Positions 57,273 to 64,000 of a stretch of DNA of 64,000 bases are shown here, piece by piece. The notes beneath the pieces were generated by a model. That model was not told where the DNA came from and made no database searches. It worked only from the letters and a program-made list of their open reading frames with translations. Every line of letters begins with the position of its first letter. The first letter of the stretch is position 1. The translations under genes were made by a program, and so were the position numbers. Source of the stretch: Bacillus thermotolerans (GTDB lineage Bacteria; Bacillota; Bacilli; Bacillales; Domibacillaceae); assembly GCF_000812025.2 (NCBI RefSeq), contig NZ_JWJE02000018.1, positions 1 through 64,000 on the forward strand, given 5' to 3'.

Positions 57273-57476
57273 AAACCGTGACATTCTGTTTTGATGCTCT
57301 CACCAGCACCCTGTGCATCGAGGCAGAGGTATTTGAAGTAATGAGCATTTCTGGAAAACAACACTTTATTTACATGTTTTTCATGAATTGGGTTAAACTA
57401 TAATTAATTGTAAAACTGTGAGCAGACGAGTCATTCTTTTCAATGCTTAGCCAGTGCGTGAAAGAAGGGATCAAAA
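57273..57476 (+). other. Gap before murA
   Basis: 204 bases without a gene. It contains TATAAT at 57399-57404, the likely -10 of the murA promoter; no strong -35 is seen at 17 bases. GAAAGAAGG forms the murA ribosome binding site. Confidence 0.4.
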
Positions 57477-58763
57477 ATGGAAAAGCTAAAAATTGTAGGA
57501 GGCCGGCCATTAAAAGGAACCATCAAAGTAGACGGAGCAAAAAACAGTGCAGTGGCTTTAGTTCCGGCTACAATTTTAGCGGAGTCTCCAGTGACGATTG
57601 ACGGATTGCCTGATATTTCCGATATTCATATGCTATCAGGCTTGCTTGAAGAAATTGGCGGAAGGGTCACCTTTGAAGATGGTCGAATGACCGTTGATCC
57701 GGCAGATATGGTGGCGATGCCTTTACCAAATGGAAAAGTCAAGAAGCTGCGCGCTTCCTATTACTTAATGGGCGCGATGCTTGGGAAGTTTAAGAAAGCG
57801 GTCATTGGTTTGCCGGGAGGCTGTCATCTAGGACCTCGTCCGATTGACCAGCACATTAAAGGCTTCGAAGCTCTTGGGGCAGAAGTGACGAATGAGCAGG
57901 GAGCCATTTACCTAAGGGCTGATGAACTGCGCGGAGCGAAAATATATTTAGACGTAGTCAGTGTAGGTGCTACCATTAATATTATGCTGGCCGCAGTAAA
58001 AGCAAAGGGACAAACGATTATCGAAAATGCGGCAAAGGAACCGGAAATTATTGATGTGGCGACGCTTTTGAATAATATGGGTGCAAAGATTAAGGGAGCC
58101 GGAACAAATGTGATCCGCATAGATGGGGTGGATAAGCTGGACGGCTGCCGCCATACCATTATTCCTGATCGCATTGAAGCAGGTACGTTTATGATCTTAG
58201 CGGCTGCCGCAGGTGAAGGCATTGTTGTTGATAACGTCATTCCGCTTCATATGGAATCGCTGACTGCCAAGCTCAGGGAAATGAATGTGCCCGTGGAGAT
58301 CGGTGATGATCAGATCTTTGTTGGCAAAGCGGAGCATTTAAAAGCGGTCGACATCAAAACGCTGGTGTATCCCGGGTTTCCGACTGACTTACAGCAGCCA
58401 TTTACTGCATTGCTAACGAAAGCGAAAGGATCGGCCGTCGTGACGGATACCATTTATCCAGCCCGCTTTAAGCATGTGGATGAATTGAGAAGAATGAATG
58501 CGACGATGAAAGTAGAAGGAAGATCCGCGGTAGTGAGCGGGCCTGTTAAGCTCTGTGGAGCGAAGGTAAAGGCAAGTGACCTGCGGGCGGGTGCAGCTCT
58601 TGTGATTGCTGGATTAATGGCAGAAGGCATCACTGAGATTACTGGACTTGAGCATATTGACCGGGGCTACAGCAATCTTGTTGAGAAGCTGAGCAGCCTA
58701 GGTGCGGAGCTTTGGCGGGAGACATTATCCGAGGAAGAACAAGCACAATTAAAAAGTGGATGA
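57477..58763 (+). CDS. murA: UDP-N-acetylglucosamine 1-carboxyvinyltransferase
   Basis: MurA, 428 residues, the first committed step of peptidoglycan synthesis (enolpyruvyl transfer to UDP-GlcNAc). The N-terminus reads [20 protein letters not shown], and the catalytic, fosfomycin-reactive cysteine is Cys116 in [14 protein letters not shown]. The position between tal and glpX corresponds to B. subtilis murAB (MurZ), the second paralogue. GAAAGAAGG precedes the ATG. Confidence 0.95.
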   Translation: MEKLKIVGGRPLKGTIKVDGAKNSAVALVPATILAESPVTIDGLPDISDIHMLSGLLEEIGGRVTFEDGRMTVDPADMVAMPLPNGKVKKLRASYYLMGAMLGKFKKAVIGLPGGCHLGPRPIDQHIKGFEALGAEVTNEQGAIYLRADELRGAKIYLDVVSVGATINIMLAAVKAKGQTIIENAAKEPEIIDVATLLNNMGAKIKGAGTNVIRIDGVDKLDGCRHTIIPDRIEAGTFMILAAAAGEGIVVDNVIPLHMESLTAKLREMNVPVEIGDDQIFVGKAEHLKAVDIKTLVYPGFPTDLQQPFTALLTKAKGSAVVTDTIYPARFKHVDELRRMNATMKVEGRSAVVSGPVKLCGAKVKASDLRAGAALVIAGLMAEGITEITGLEHIDRGYSNLVEKLSSLGAELWRETLSEEEQAQLKSG

Positions 58764-58860
58764 ATTCCTCCCCGAATCTGCCTTTTAATGTGTTACAATA
58801 TATTTGGCATTAGGTTATACGAATAAAACTTGCAGTTCGAATATGGGAGGAAACGATAAA

Positions 58861-59823
58861 ATGGAAAGAAGCTTATCAATGGAGCTAGTCCGCGTGACAG
58901 AAGCTGCTGCTTTATCTTCCGCACGTTGGATGGGAAGAGGAAAGAAAATGGAGGCAGATGATGCAGCTACTTCTGCTATGAGAGATGTATTTGATACCAT
59001 TCCAATGAAAGGAACGGTTGTCATTGGGGAAGGCGAAATGGATGAAGCTCCAATGTTGTATATTGGAGAAAAGCTTGGTACAGGTTACGGCCCCCGCGTA
59101 GACGTAGCGGTAGATCCTTTAGAAGGAACAAATATCGTGGCATCCGGCGGCTGGAATGCGTTAGCTGTACTTGCTGTGGCTGACCACGGCAACCTGCTTC
59201 ACGCACCTGACATGTATATGGATAAAATTGCGGTTGGTCCCGAAGCGGTCGGTCAGATTGACATTAACGCTTCTGTGATTGATAATTTAAAAGCCGTAGC
59301 AAAAGCAAAGAACAAAGATGTGGAAGACGTAGTGGCAACAGTTTTAAACCGCCCACGTCACGAAGAGATTATTCAGCAGCTTCGTGAAGCAGGTGCGCGC
59401 ATCAAGCTGATTGACGATGGTGATGTGGCTGCTGCTATTAATACGGCGTTTGACCAAACGGGCGTGGATATTCTGTTCGGTTCTGGCGGCGCGCCAGAAG
59501 GCGTCATTTCTGCTGTAGCTTTGAAATGCCTTGGCGGTGAAATTCAAGGACGTCTCATCCCGCAAAACGATGAAGAAATTACACGCTGCGAAGGCATGGG
59601 AATTGATGTAAAGAAAGTTCTTCGCATGGAAGATTTAGTTCGCGGAGACGATGCTATTTTTGCAGCAACAGGTGTAACTGACGGTGAATTGCTGCGCGGT
59701 GTTCAGTTCAAAGGCGCTCATGGCGAAACACAATCAGTTGTCATGAGAGCGAAATCAGGTACAGTTCGCTTTATTGATGGACGACACAGCCTGGACAAGA
59801 AGCCGAATTTAGTTATGAAATAA
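58861..59823 (+). CDS. glpX: Fructose-1,6-bisphosphatase class II
   Basis: GlpX (YwjI), 320 residues, dephosphorylates fructose 1,6-bisphosphate in gluconeogenesis. The metal site is in [20 protein letters not shown] and [20 protein letters not shown], then [21 protein letters not shown] place the start at 58861, which has GGGAGG 10 bases upstream and gives the family length; the frame runs 19 codons further up. With fbaA and tal it places sugar-phosphate enzymes on either side of murA. Confidence 0.95.
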   Translation: MERSLSMELVRVTEAAALSSARWMGRGKKMEADDAATSAMRDVFDTIPMKGTVVIGEGEMDEAPMLYIGEKLGTGYGPRVDVAVDPLEGTNIVASGGWNALAVLAVADHGNLLHAPDMYMDKIAVGPEAVGQIDINASVIDNLKAVAKAKNKDVEDVVATVLNRPRHEEIIQQLREAGARIKLIDDGDVAAAINTAFDQTGVDILFGSGGAPEGVISAVALKCLGGEIQGRLIPQNDEEITRCEGMGIDVKKVLRMEDLVRGDDAIFAATGVTDGELLRGVQFKGAHGETQSVVMRAKSGTVRFIDGRHSLDKKPNLVMK

Positions 59824-59853
59824 GAGAAACAGTATTATTCATTTGATCATCTA

Positions 59854-59911
59854 AACAGTAAGCGGGCTGCTGCCGGAATGACCGGTCTTTAGCCTGCTTC
59901 TACTGTTTCAC
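59854..59911 (+). terminator. Hairpin after glpX
   Basis: AACAGTA...TACTGTT form the outer stem, AGCGGGCT...AGCCTGCTT the middle and CCGG-AATGA-CCGG the tip. TTTCACTAC follows, so the T tract is weak. Confidence 0.5.
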
Positions 59912-60020
59912 TACTGCTGACCTAAACATCTGTTACATTTCCCCTCCTTTTTTCACTAATGAATAAATCCTCTCAGTTGGTCCAAGTTAGAGGAGAACTA
60001 AATAAAAGTGTGGTGCCCAA

Positions 60021-61304
60021 ATGGAAGAAATGACAATTGCGTATTTAGAGAATTTAAAGCTAAAAGAGCTATATGAGCTCGCGCGCACTTATAAGATTTC
60101 CTATTACAGTAAATTAACAAAAAAAGAATTGATTTTTGCGATATTAAAAGCTCGAGCGGAAGAACAAGGCTTTTTCTTTATGGAAGGCGTACTGGAAATT
60201 ATCCAGTCAGAAGGCTTTGGGTTCTTAAGACCGATCAACTATTCACCAAGCTCCGAGGACATTTATATTTCCGCCTCACAAATCCGCCGGTTTGATTTAA
60301 GAAATGGAGACAAAGTATCAGGTACGGTGCGGCCGCCAAAAGAGAACGAACGTTACTACGGTCTTTTACATGTAGAAGCGGTTAACGGAGATGACCCTGA
60401 GACAGCGAAGGAGCGGGTTCATTTTCCAGCATTAACGCCTCTCTATCCGGACCGTCAAATCATCTTAGAAAATAAGCCGAATAACTATTCCACTAGAATA
60501 ATGGATTTGATTGCGCCTGTCGGCTTTGGTCAGCGCGGGTTAATTGTGGCGCCGCCAAAAGCAGGGAAGACCATGCTGCTTAAAGAGATTGCTAATTCTA
60601 TTACAGCTAACCATCCAGAGGCAGAATTAATCGTCCTGTTAATCGATGAACGTCCGGAAGAAGTGACTGATATTGAGCGCTCCGTTCAGGCGGAAGTGAT
60701 CAGTTCCACATTTGATGAAGTGCCGGAGAATCATATTAAAGTGGCCGAGCTTGTTCTCGAACGGGCCATGCGCCTTGTAGAACATAAGCGGGATGTCATT
60801 ATCTTGATGGACAGCATTACTCGCTTGGCACGTGCTTACAACTTAGTCATTCCGCCAAGCGGCCGTACACTGTCCGGCGGGATTGATCCGGCCGCGTTTC
60901 ATCGGCCGAAGCGCTTTTTCGGGGCAGCGCGTAATATTGAAGAGGGCGGCAGCTTGACCATTCTGGCGACTGCTTTAATTGACACAGGCTCCCGTATGGA
61001 TGATGTCATTTACGAGGAATTTAAAGGTACCGGCAACATGGAGCTGCACCTTGACCGTTCACTGGCTGAACGCCGTATCTTCCCAGCGATTGATATTAGA
61101 CGCTCAGGTACTCGTAAGGAAGAGCTGCTTGTGAAGAAGGATCAGCTGGAAATGATTTGGGCGATCCGCAAGACGATGTCCGATTCGCCAGACTTAGCTG
61201 AGAAGTTCCTTCGCCGTCTGCGCCAGATGAAGACAAACACTGAATTTACCGAGCAGCTGCTGGCAGAGATCAAGGCCAATCAGTCCTCGAAACGAATTTT
61301 ATAA
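60021..61304 (+). CDS. rho: Transcription termination factor Rho
   Basis: Hexameric RNA helicase/ATPase, 427 residues. The N-terminal Rho_N region is [20 protein letters not shown]. The cold-shock-like RNA-binding domain has [20 protein letters not shown]. The P-loop is [18 protein letters not shown], Walker [20 protein letters not shown], and the R/Q loops lie in [20 protein letters not shown]. It matches the B. subtilis protein closely. The ribosome binding site is poor (no GGAGG within 15 bases), which would suit weak or regulated translation. Confidence 0.97.
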   Translation: MEEMTIAYLENLKLKELYELARTYKISYYSKLTKKELIFAILKARAEEQGFFFMEGVLEIIQSEGFGFLRPINYSPSSEDIYISASQIRRFDLRNGDKVSGTVRPPKENERYYGLLHVEAVNGDDPETAKERVHFPALTPLYPDRQIILENKPNNYSTRIMDLIAPVGFGQRGLIVAPPKAGKTMLLKEIANSITANHPEAELIVLLIDERPEEVTDIERSVQAEVISSTFDEVPENHIKVAELVLERAMRLVEHKRDVIILMDSITRLARAYNLVIPPSGRTLSGGIDPAAFHRPKRFFGAARNIEEGGSLTILATALIDTGSRMDDVIYEEFKGTGNMELHLDRSLAERRIFPAIDIRRSGTRKEELLVKKDQLEMIWAIRKTMSDSPDLAEKFLRRLRQMKTNTEFTEQLLAEIKANQSSKRIL

Positions 61305-61310
61305 TTATAT

Positions 61311-61339
61311 TTGATTTTTAGCAGAACACTTGCTATAAT
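61311..61339 (+). promoter_or_regulatory. Sigma-A promoter of rpmE
   Basis: TTGATT (61311-61316), 17 bases, TATAAT (61334-61339), 100 bases before the rpmE start. Confidence 0.65.
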
Positions 61340-61361
61340 AATGTCAGTGTGCTTAGGACAT

Positions 61362-61387
61362 AAGTGCAGAGCAAGAAGTCTGCGCTT
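61362..61387 (+). promoter_or_regulatory. Leader hairpin of rpmE (possible L31 autoregulatory element)
   Basis: AAGTGCAGA pairs with TCTGCGCTT (one G-U) over an 8-base loop in the ~90-base rpmE leader. L31 leaders in Firmicutes are known ribosomal-protein-binding elements; whether this hairpin is that motif I cannot confirm. Confidence 0.4.
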
Positions 61388-61439
61388 CGTATAGACAACT
61401 CTGTTTCGGAATGATTCAGGGCGGAAGGAGATGAAAAGA

Positions 61440-61649
61440 ATGAAAACAGGTATTCATCCAGAATATAAAAAAGCGAAAGTAACTTGCGCTTGCGGTAACG
61501 AGTTTGAAACTGGTTCTGTAAACGAAAATATTCGTGTAGAGGTTTGCTCAGAATGCCATCCATTCTACACTGGTCGTCAAAAATTCGCTGATGCTGGCGG
61601 ACGTGTTGATCGCTTCAACAAAAAATACGGCCTTAAAAACAACAACTAA
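61440..61649 (+). CDS. rpmE: 50S ribosomal protein L31 (zinc form)
   Basis: A 69-residue L31. The two cysteine pairs CACGNEF and [15 protein letters not shown] show the zinc-binding C+ form, which doubles as a zinc store when replaced by YtiA-type L31. [19 protein letters not shown] is the usual start. The ATG at 61440 has GGAAGGAG 9 bases upstream; another ATG at 61431 directly abuts this site and is less likely. Confidence 0.96.
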   Translation: MKTGIHPEYKKAKVTCACGNEFETGSVNENIRVEVCSECHPFYTGRQKFADAGGRVDRFNKKYGLKNNN

Positions 61650-61660
61650 TGTAAAAAGTG

Positions 61661-61701
61661 AAACAGGCAAGGAGTTCTTCGTAACTGCTTGCCTGTTTTT
61701 T
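61661..61701 (+). terminator. Terminator of rpmE
   Basis: AAACAGGCAAG and CTTGCCTGTTT form a perfect 11-bp stem followed by TTT; an inner hairpin fills the loop. Confidence 0.85.
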
Positions 61702-61753
61702 GCCTTTTAATGGACAACCAATGAGAAGGAAGATGGAAAGTGAGGCTTTTTTC

Positions 61754-62368
61754 ATGTACGTGATGAAACAAACCGGCTGGGTTGAAGTGATCTGCGGCAG
61801 TATGTTTTCCGGGAAATCGGAAGAGCTTATCCGCCGAATTCGTCGTGCTCAATTTGCCAAGCAGGATATCATGGTGTTCAAGCCCCAAATGGATAACCGG
61901 TATAGTAAGAGTGCCGTGGTTTCTCATAACGGATCTGCTGTAACAGCTTTGCCTGTCGACAGTTCAGCGGCCATCTTGTCCGCTGTTACATCAGATATTG
62001 ACCTTGTGGCTATTGATGAAGCGCAATTTTTTGATGAAGCGATTGTACATACCGCTCAGCGTCTCGCTGACCGGGGACACCGTGTGGTTGCAGCGGGGCT
62101 GGATCAGGACTTTCGCGGAGAGCCATTTGGGCCAATGCCGGCATTAATGGCTGTAGCTGAGCTTGTGACGAAGCTGCAGGCGGTATGTGCGGTATGCGGA
62201 TCTCCAGCGAGCCGGACACAGCGCTTGATTGATGGGCAGCCAGCCCATTATGATGACCCTATTATTTTAGTAGGAGCATCGGAGAGCTATGAAGCTCGCT
62301 GCCGCCACCATCATGAGGTGCCGCGTAACGCTGCCTGTAAGACAGAAACTGTTTCAAAGAATCGATAA
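61754..62368 (+). CDS. tdk: Thymidine kinase
   Basis: Type II thymidine kinase, 204 residues, thymidine salvage. The P-loop is [19 protein letters not shown], Walker B is [24 protein letters not shown] follows, and the zinc site includes [13 protein letters not shown] and the late [10 protein letters not shown]. The C-terminal lasso has [16 protein letters not shown]. The ATG at 61754 has GAGG 8 bases upstream; the frame is open 18 codons further up. A 12/14 Noc-like match (61804-61817) overlaps the P-loop codons. Confidence 0.95.
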   Translation: MYVMKQTGWVEVICGSMFSGKSEELIRRIRRAQFAKQDIMVFKPQMDNRYSKSAVVSHNGSAVTALPVDSSAAILSAVTSDIDLVAIDEAQFFDEAIVHTAQRLADRGHRVVAAGLDQDFRGEPFGPMPALMAVAELVTKLQAVCAVCGSPASRTQRLIDGQPAHYDDPIILVGASESYEARCRHHHEVPRNAACKTETVSKNR

Positions 62369-62377
62369 CCAACCGTG

Positions 62378-62408
62378 CCCTTTTTCGCTTGAGGAAAAGG
62401 GGTTTTTT
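62378..62408 (+). terminator. Terminator of tdk
   Basis: CCCTTTTTC and GGAAAAGGG pair (one G-U) with a six-base loop, followed by TTTTTT. Confidence 0.8.
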
Positions 62409-62483
62409 GCATGCGCGTGCATTGTACGGACATTTTCCATGTATTATAATAATGACATTATGGACGAAACTTGAGGTGACGCT

Positions 62484-63560
62484 ATGTTTGACCGTTTACA
62501 ATCAGTAGAGGAACGCTACGACAAGCTAAACGAGCTGTTAAGTGATCCGGAAGTGATTAATGATTCGAAGAAGCTGAGAGAGTATTCAAAAGAGCAGTCT
62601 GATCTGCAGGAGACCGTACTCGTCTACCGTGAGTATAAAGAGGCTAAGCAGCAATACGACGAGGCGAAAGCCATGCTTGAAGAAAAGCTCGATGATGAGA
62701 TGCGTGAAATGGTAAAGGAAGAAATGGAAGAGCTGAAAGAGCAGCTTGCCGGGCTTGAGGAAAAACTAAAGATCCTGTTAATTCCGAAGGACCCGAATGA
62801 TGATAAGAACGTGATTATGGAAATACGCGGAGCAGCCGGCGGAGATGAAGCCGCTCTATTTGCAGGGGATCTTTACCGTATGTATAGCCGGTACGCAGAA
62901 ATGCAAGGCTGGAAAACCGAAGTAATTGAGGCGAACGCGACAGGCCTTGGCGGCTACAAAGAAATTATTTTTATGATCAATGGAAACGGCGCGTTCTCGA
63001 AGATGAAATACGAAAATGGCGCCCATCGTGTGCAGCGTGTGCCTGAAACTGAATCGGGCGGCCGTATTCATACATCAACAGCGACAGTCGCTTGTCTTCC
63101 AGAAGCAGAGGATGTGGAGGTAGACATTCATGAGAAAGACATCCGTGTAGACACATTTGCTTCCAGCGGACCAGGCGGTCAAAGTGTAAACACGACGATG
63201 TCAGCTGTTCGTTTAACTCACCTTCCGACTGGGATCGTCGTTTCTTGCCAGGATGAAAAGTCTCAAATCAAAAATAAAGAAAAAGCCATGAAGGTCCTGC
63301 GTGCGCGTATCTATGACAAATTCCAGCAGGAGGCGCAAGCAGAATATGATGCGCAAAGAAAGTCAGCCGTTGGCTCTGGTGACCGATCTGAACGTATCCG
63401 CACTTACAATTTCCCGCAAAACCGCGTAACAGATCATCGCATCGGCTTGACGATTCAAAAGCTCGACCAAATATTAGAAGGAAAGCTCGATGAAGTGGTG
63501 GATGCACTAATCATGGAAGAGCAATCCTCTAAACTTGAGAATTTGCAGGATGAAATATGA
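62484..63560 (+). CDS. prfA: Peptide chain release factor 1
   Basis: RF1, 358 residues, terminates translation at UAA and UAG. The codon-recognition motif region reads [18 protein letters not shown] (PxT) and the catalytic motif is [20 protein letters not shown], whose glutamine is the target of the methylase encoded next. AGGTGAC precedes the ATG by a few bases. Its stop TGA overlaps the prmC start in ATGA, so the two genes are translationally coupled. Confidence 0.97.
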   Translation: MFDRLQSVEERYDKLNELLSDPEVINDSKKLREYSKEQSDLQETVLVYREYKEAKQQYDEAKAMLEEKLDDEMREMVKEEMEELKEQLAGLEEKLKILLIPKDPNDDKNVIMEIRGAAGGDEAALFAGDLYRMYSRYAEMQGWKTEVIEANATGLGGYKEIIFMINGNGAFSKMKYENGAHRVQRVPETESGGRIHTSTATVACLPEAEDVEVDIHEKDIRVDTFASSGPGGQSVNTTMSAVRLTHLPTGIVVSCQDEKSQIKNKEKAMKVLRARIYDKFQQEAQAEYDAQRKSAVGSGDRSERIRTYNFPQNRVTDHRIGLTIQKLDQILEGKLDEVVDALIMEEQSSKLENLQDEI

Positions 63561-64000
63561 GTCGAAAAGTATTTGAGGCCCTTCGTTGGGCTTCTTCTTT
63601 TTTAGAGGAGCATGAACGGGAAGCCAATGCGGGAGAATGGCTTCTTCGGCATGTATTATCAGTATCAAGGTCACAGCTGCTGGCGGGCATGCATGACCAG
63701 CTGACAGAAGATCAGAATGAAAAATTCATTAGTCTCGTGAAGCAGCATGCGGCCGGCATACCAGTGCAGCATTTAATAGGGGAGGAAGAGTTTTACGGGA
63801 GGCGCTTTATCGTAAATGAACATGTCTTGATTCCAAGACCGGAGACAGAGGAATTGATCTGGAACACTCTCGAGATGACAAAATGGCTGGCTGCAAAGAA
63901 AGAACCGCTCACCATGGCAGATATCGGCACAGGAAGCGGAGCGATTGCAGTGACCATGAAATTAGAATGGCCTGAATTAACGGTGTACGCGTCCGACTTG
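63557..64000 (+). CDS. prmC: Release-factor glutamine methyltransferase (partial)
   Basis: N-terminal 148 codons of PrmC, cut by the window end. It methylates the GGQ glutamine of release factors. The N-terminal helical domain has [19 protein letters not shown] and [18 protein letters not shown], then [11 protein letters not shown], and SAM motif I is [15 protein letters not shown]. The NPPY motif lies beyond the window. It starts in a four-base ATGA overlap with the prfA stop. Confidence 0.95.
   Translation, partial: MSRKVFEALRWASSFLEEHEREANAGEWLLRHVLSVSRSQLLAGMHDQLTEDQNEKFISLVKQHAAGIPVQHLIGEEEFYGRRFIVNEHVLIPRPETEELIWNTLEMTKWLAAKKEPLTMADIGTGSGAIAVTMKLEWPELTVYASDL

Overview
The window looks like a chromosomal segment of an endospore-forming Gram-positive member of the Bacillaceae (mid-40s % GC by eye). 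The evidence is the sporulation genes (spo0F, gerQ, rsfA, pbpG), the bacillithiol gene bshB2, coproheme decarboxylase hemQ, RNA polymerase delta (rpoE), strong GGAGG-type ribosome binding sites with frequent TTG/GTG starts, and a gene order that recalls the Bacillus subtilis ywd-ywf-ywh-ywi-ywj-rho-tdk-prfA region. A perfect parS palindrome at 24202-24217 and a near-perfect Noc-type site at 13393-13406 fit an origin-side position. I saw no prophage, transposase, CRISPR array, rRNA or tRNA. The last gene, prmC, is cut by the window end.

Layout. 1-12.3 kb is a mixed metabolic stretch: NADP-type glutamate dehydrogenase, an NSS transporter, purU, a standalone trpB with a 20-bp palindrome over its start region, a UbiB-type kinase, a fatty-acid desaturase, a Na+/H+ antiporter and a CoA transferase. 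12.3-23.1 kb holds a single-component LytTR regulator just upstream of the CoA transferase, a YbaK deacylase, a two-P-loop ATPase, a DUF915 hydrolase, an AI-2E-type permease, a YjiH-type membrane protein, a HAD phosphatase, ilvA, yojF-bshB2 and pdxK. 23.5-32.7 kb is the ung-ywdI-ywdK group, gerQ, hemQ, lipL, rsfA and the ywfO-ywgA-ywhBCD genes. 32.8-39.7 kb has pbpG divergent from speE-speB, then ywiB-argS. 39.8-50.7 kb is a fatty/branched acyl-CoA degradation cluster: fadF, thiolase, 3-hydroxyacyl-CoA dehydrogenase, two acyl-CoA dehydrogenases, a TetR/FadR regulator and the fused mutase icmF. Two matching 18-bp operator candidates precede it. 50.9-64 kb is the conserved rpoE-pyrG-ywjG-spo0F-fbaA-tal-murA-glpX-rho-rpmE-tdk-prfA-prmC block.

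How the parts work together. The FadF/Acd/Hbd/Thl set would run beta-oxidation, with FadF a likely membrane electron acceptor. IcmF would isomerise isobutyryl-CoA and butyryl-CoA, so branched and straight chains can interconvert. The TetR protein inside the cluster probably senses acyl-CoA and binds the two operators. fbaA, tal and glpX supply central sugar-phosphate steps. pyrG carries a leader with the hallmarks of CTP-sensing reiterative attenuation (5'-GGGC start plus CU-rich terminator stem).

The least explained DNA is two intergenic arrays of structured repeats: 25181-25402 (two 122-bp-spaced copies) and 56424-57272 (a 246-bp composite unit giving four A and three B hairpins). Their flanking boxes are related, and both begin within a few bases of a stop codon.
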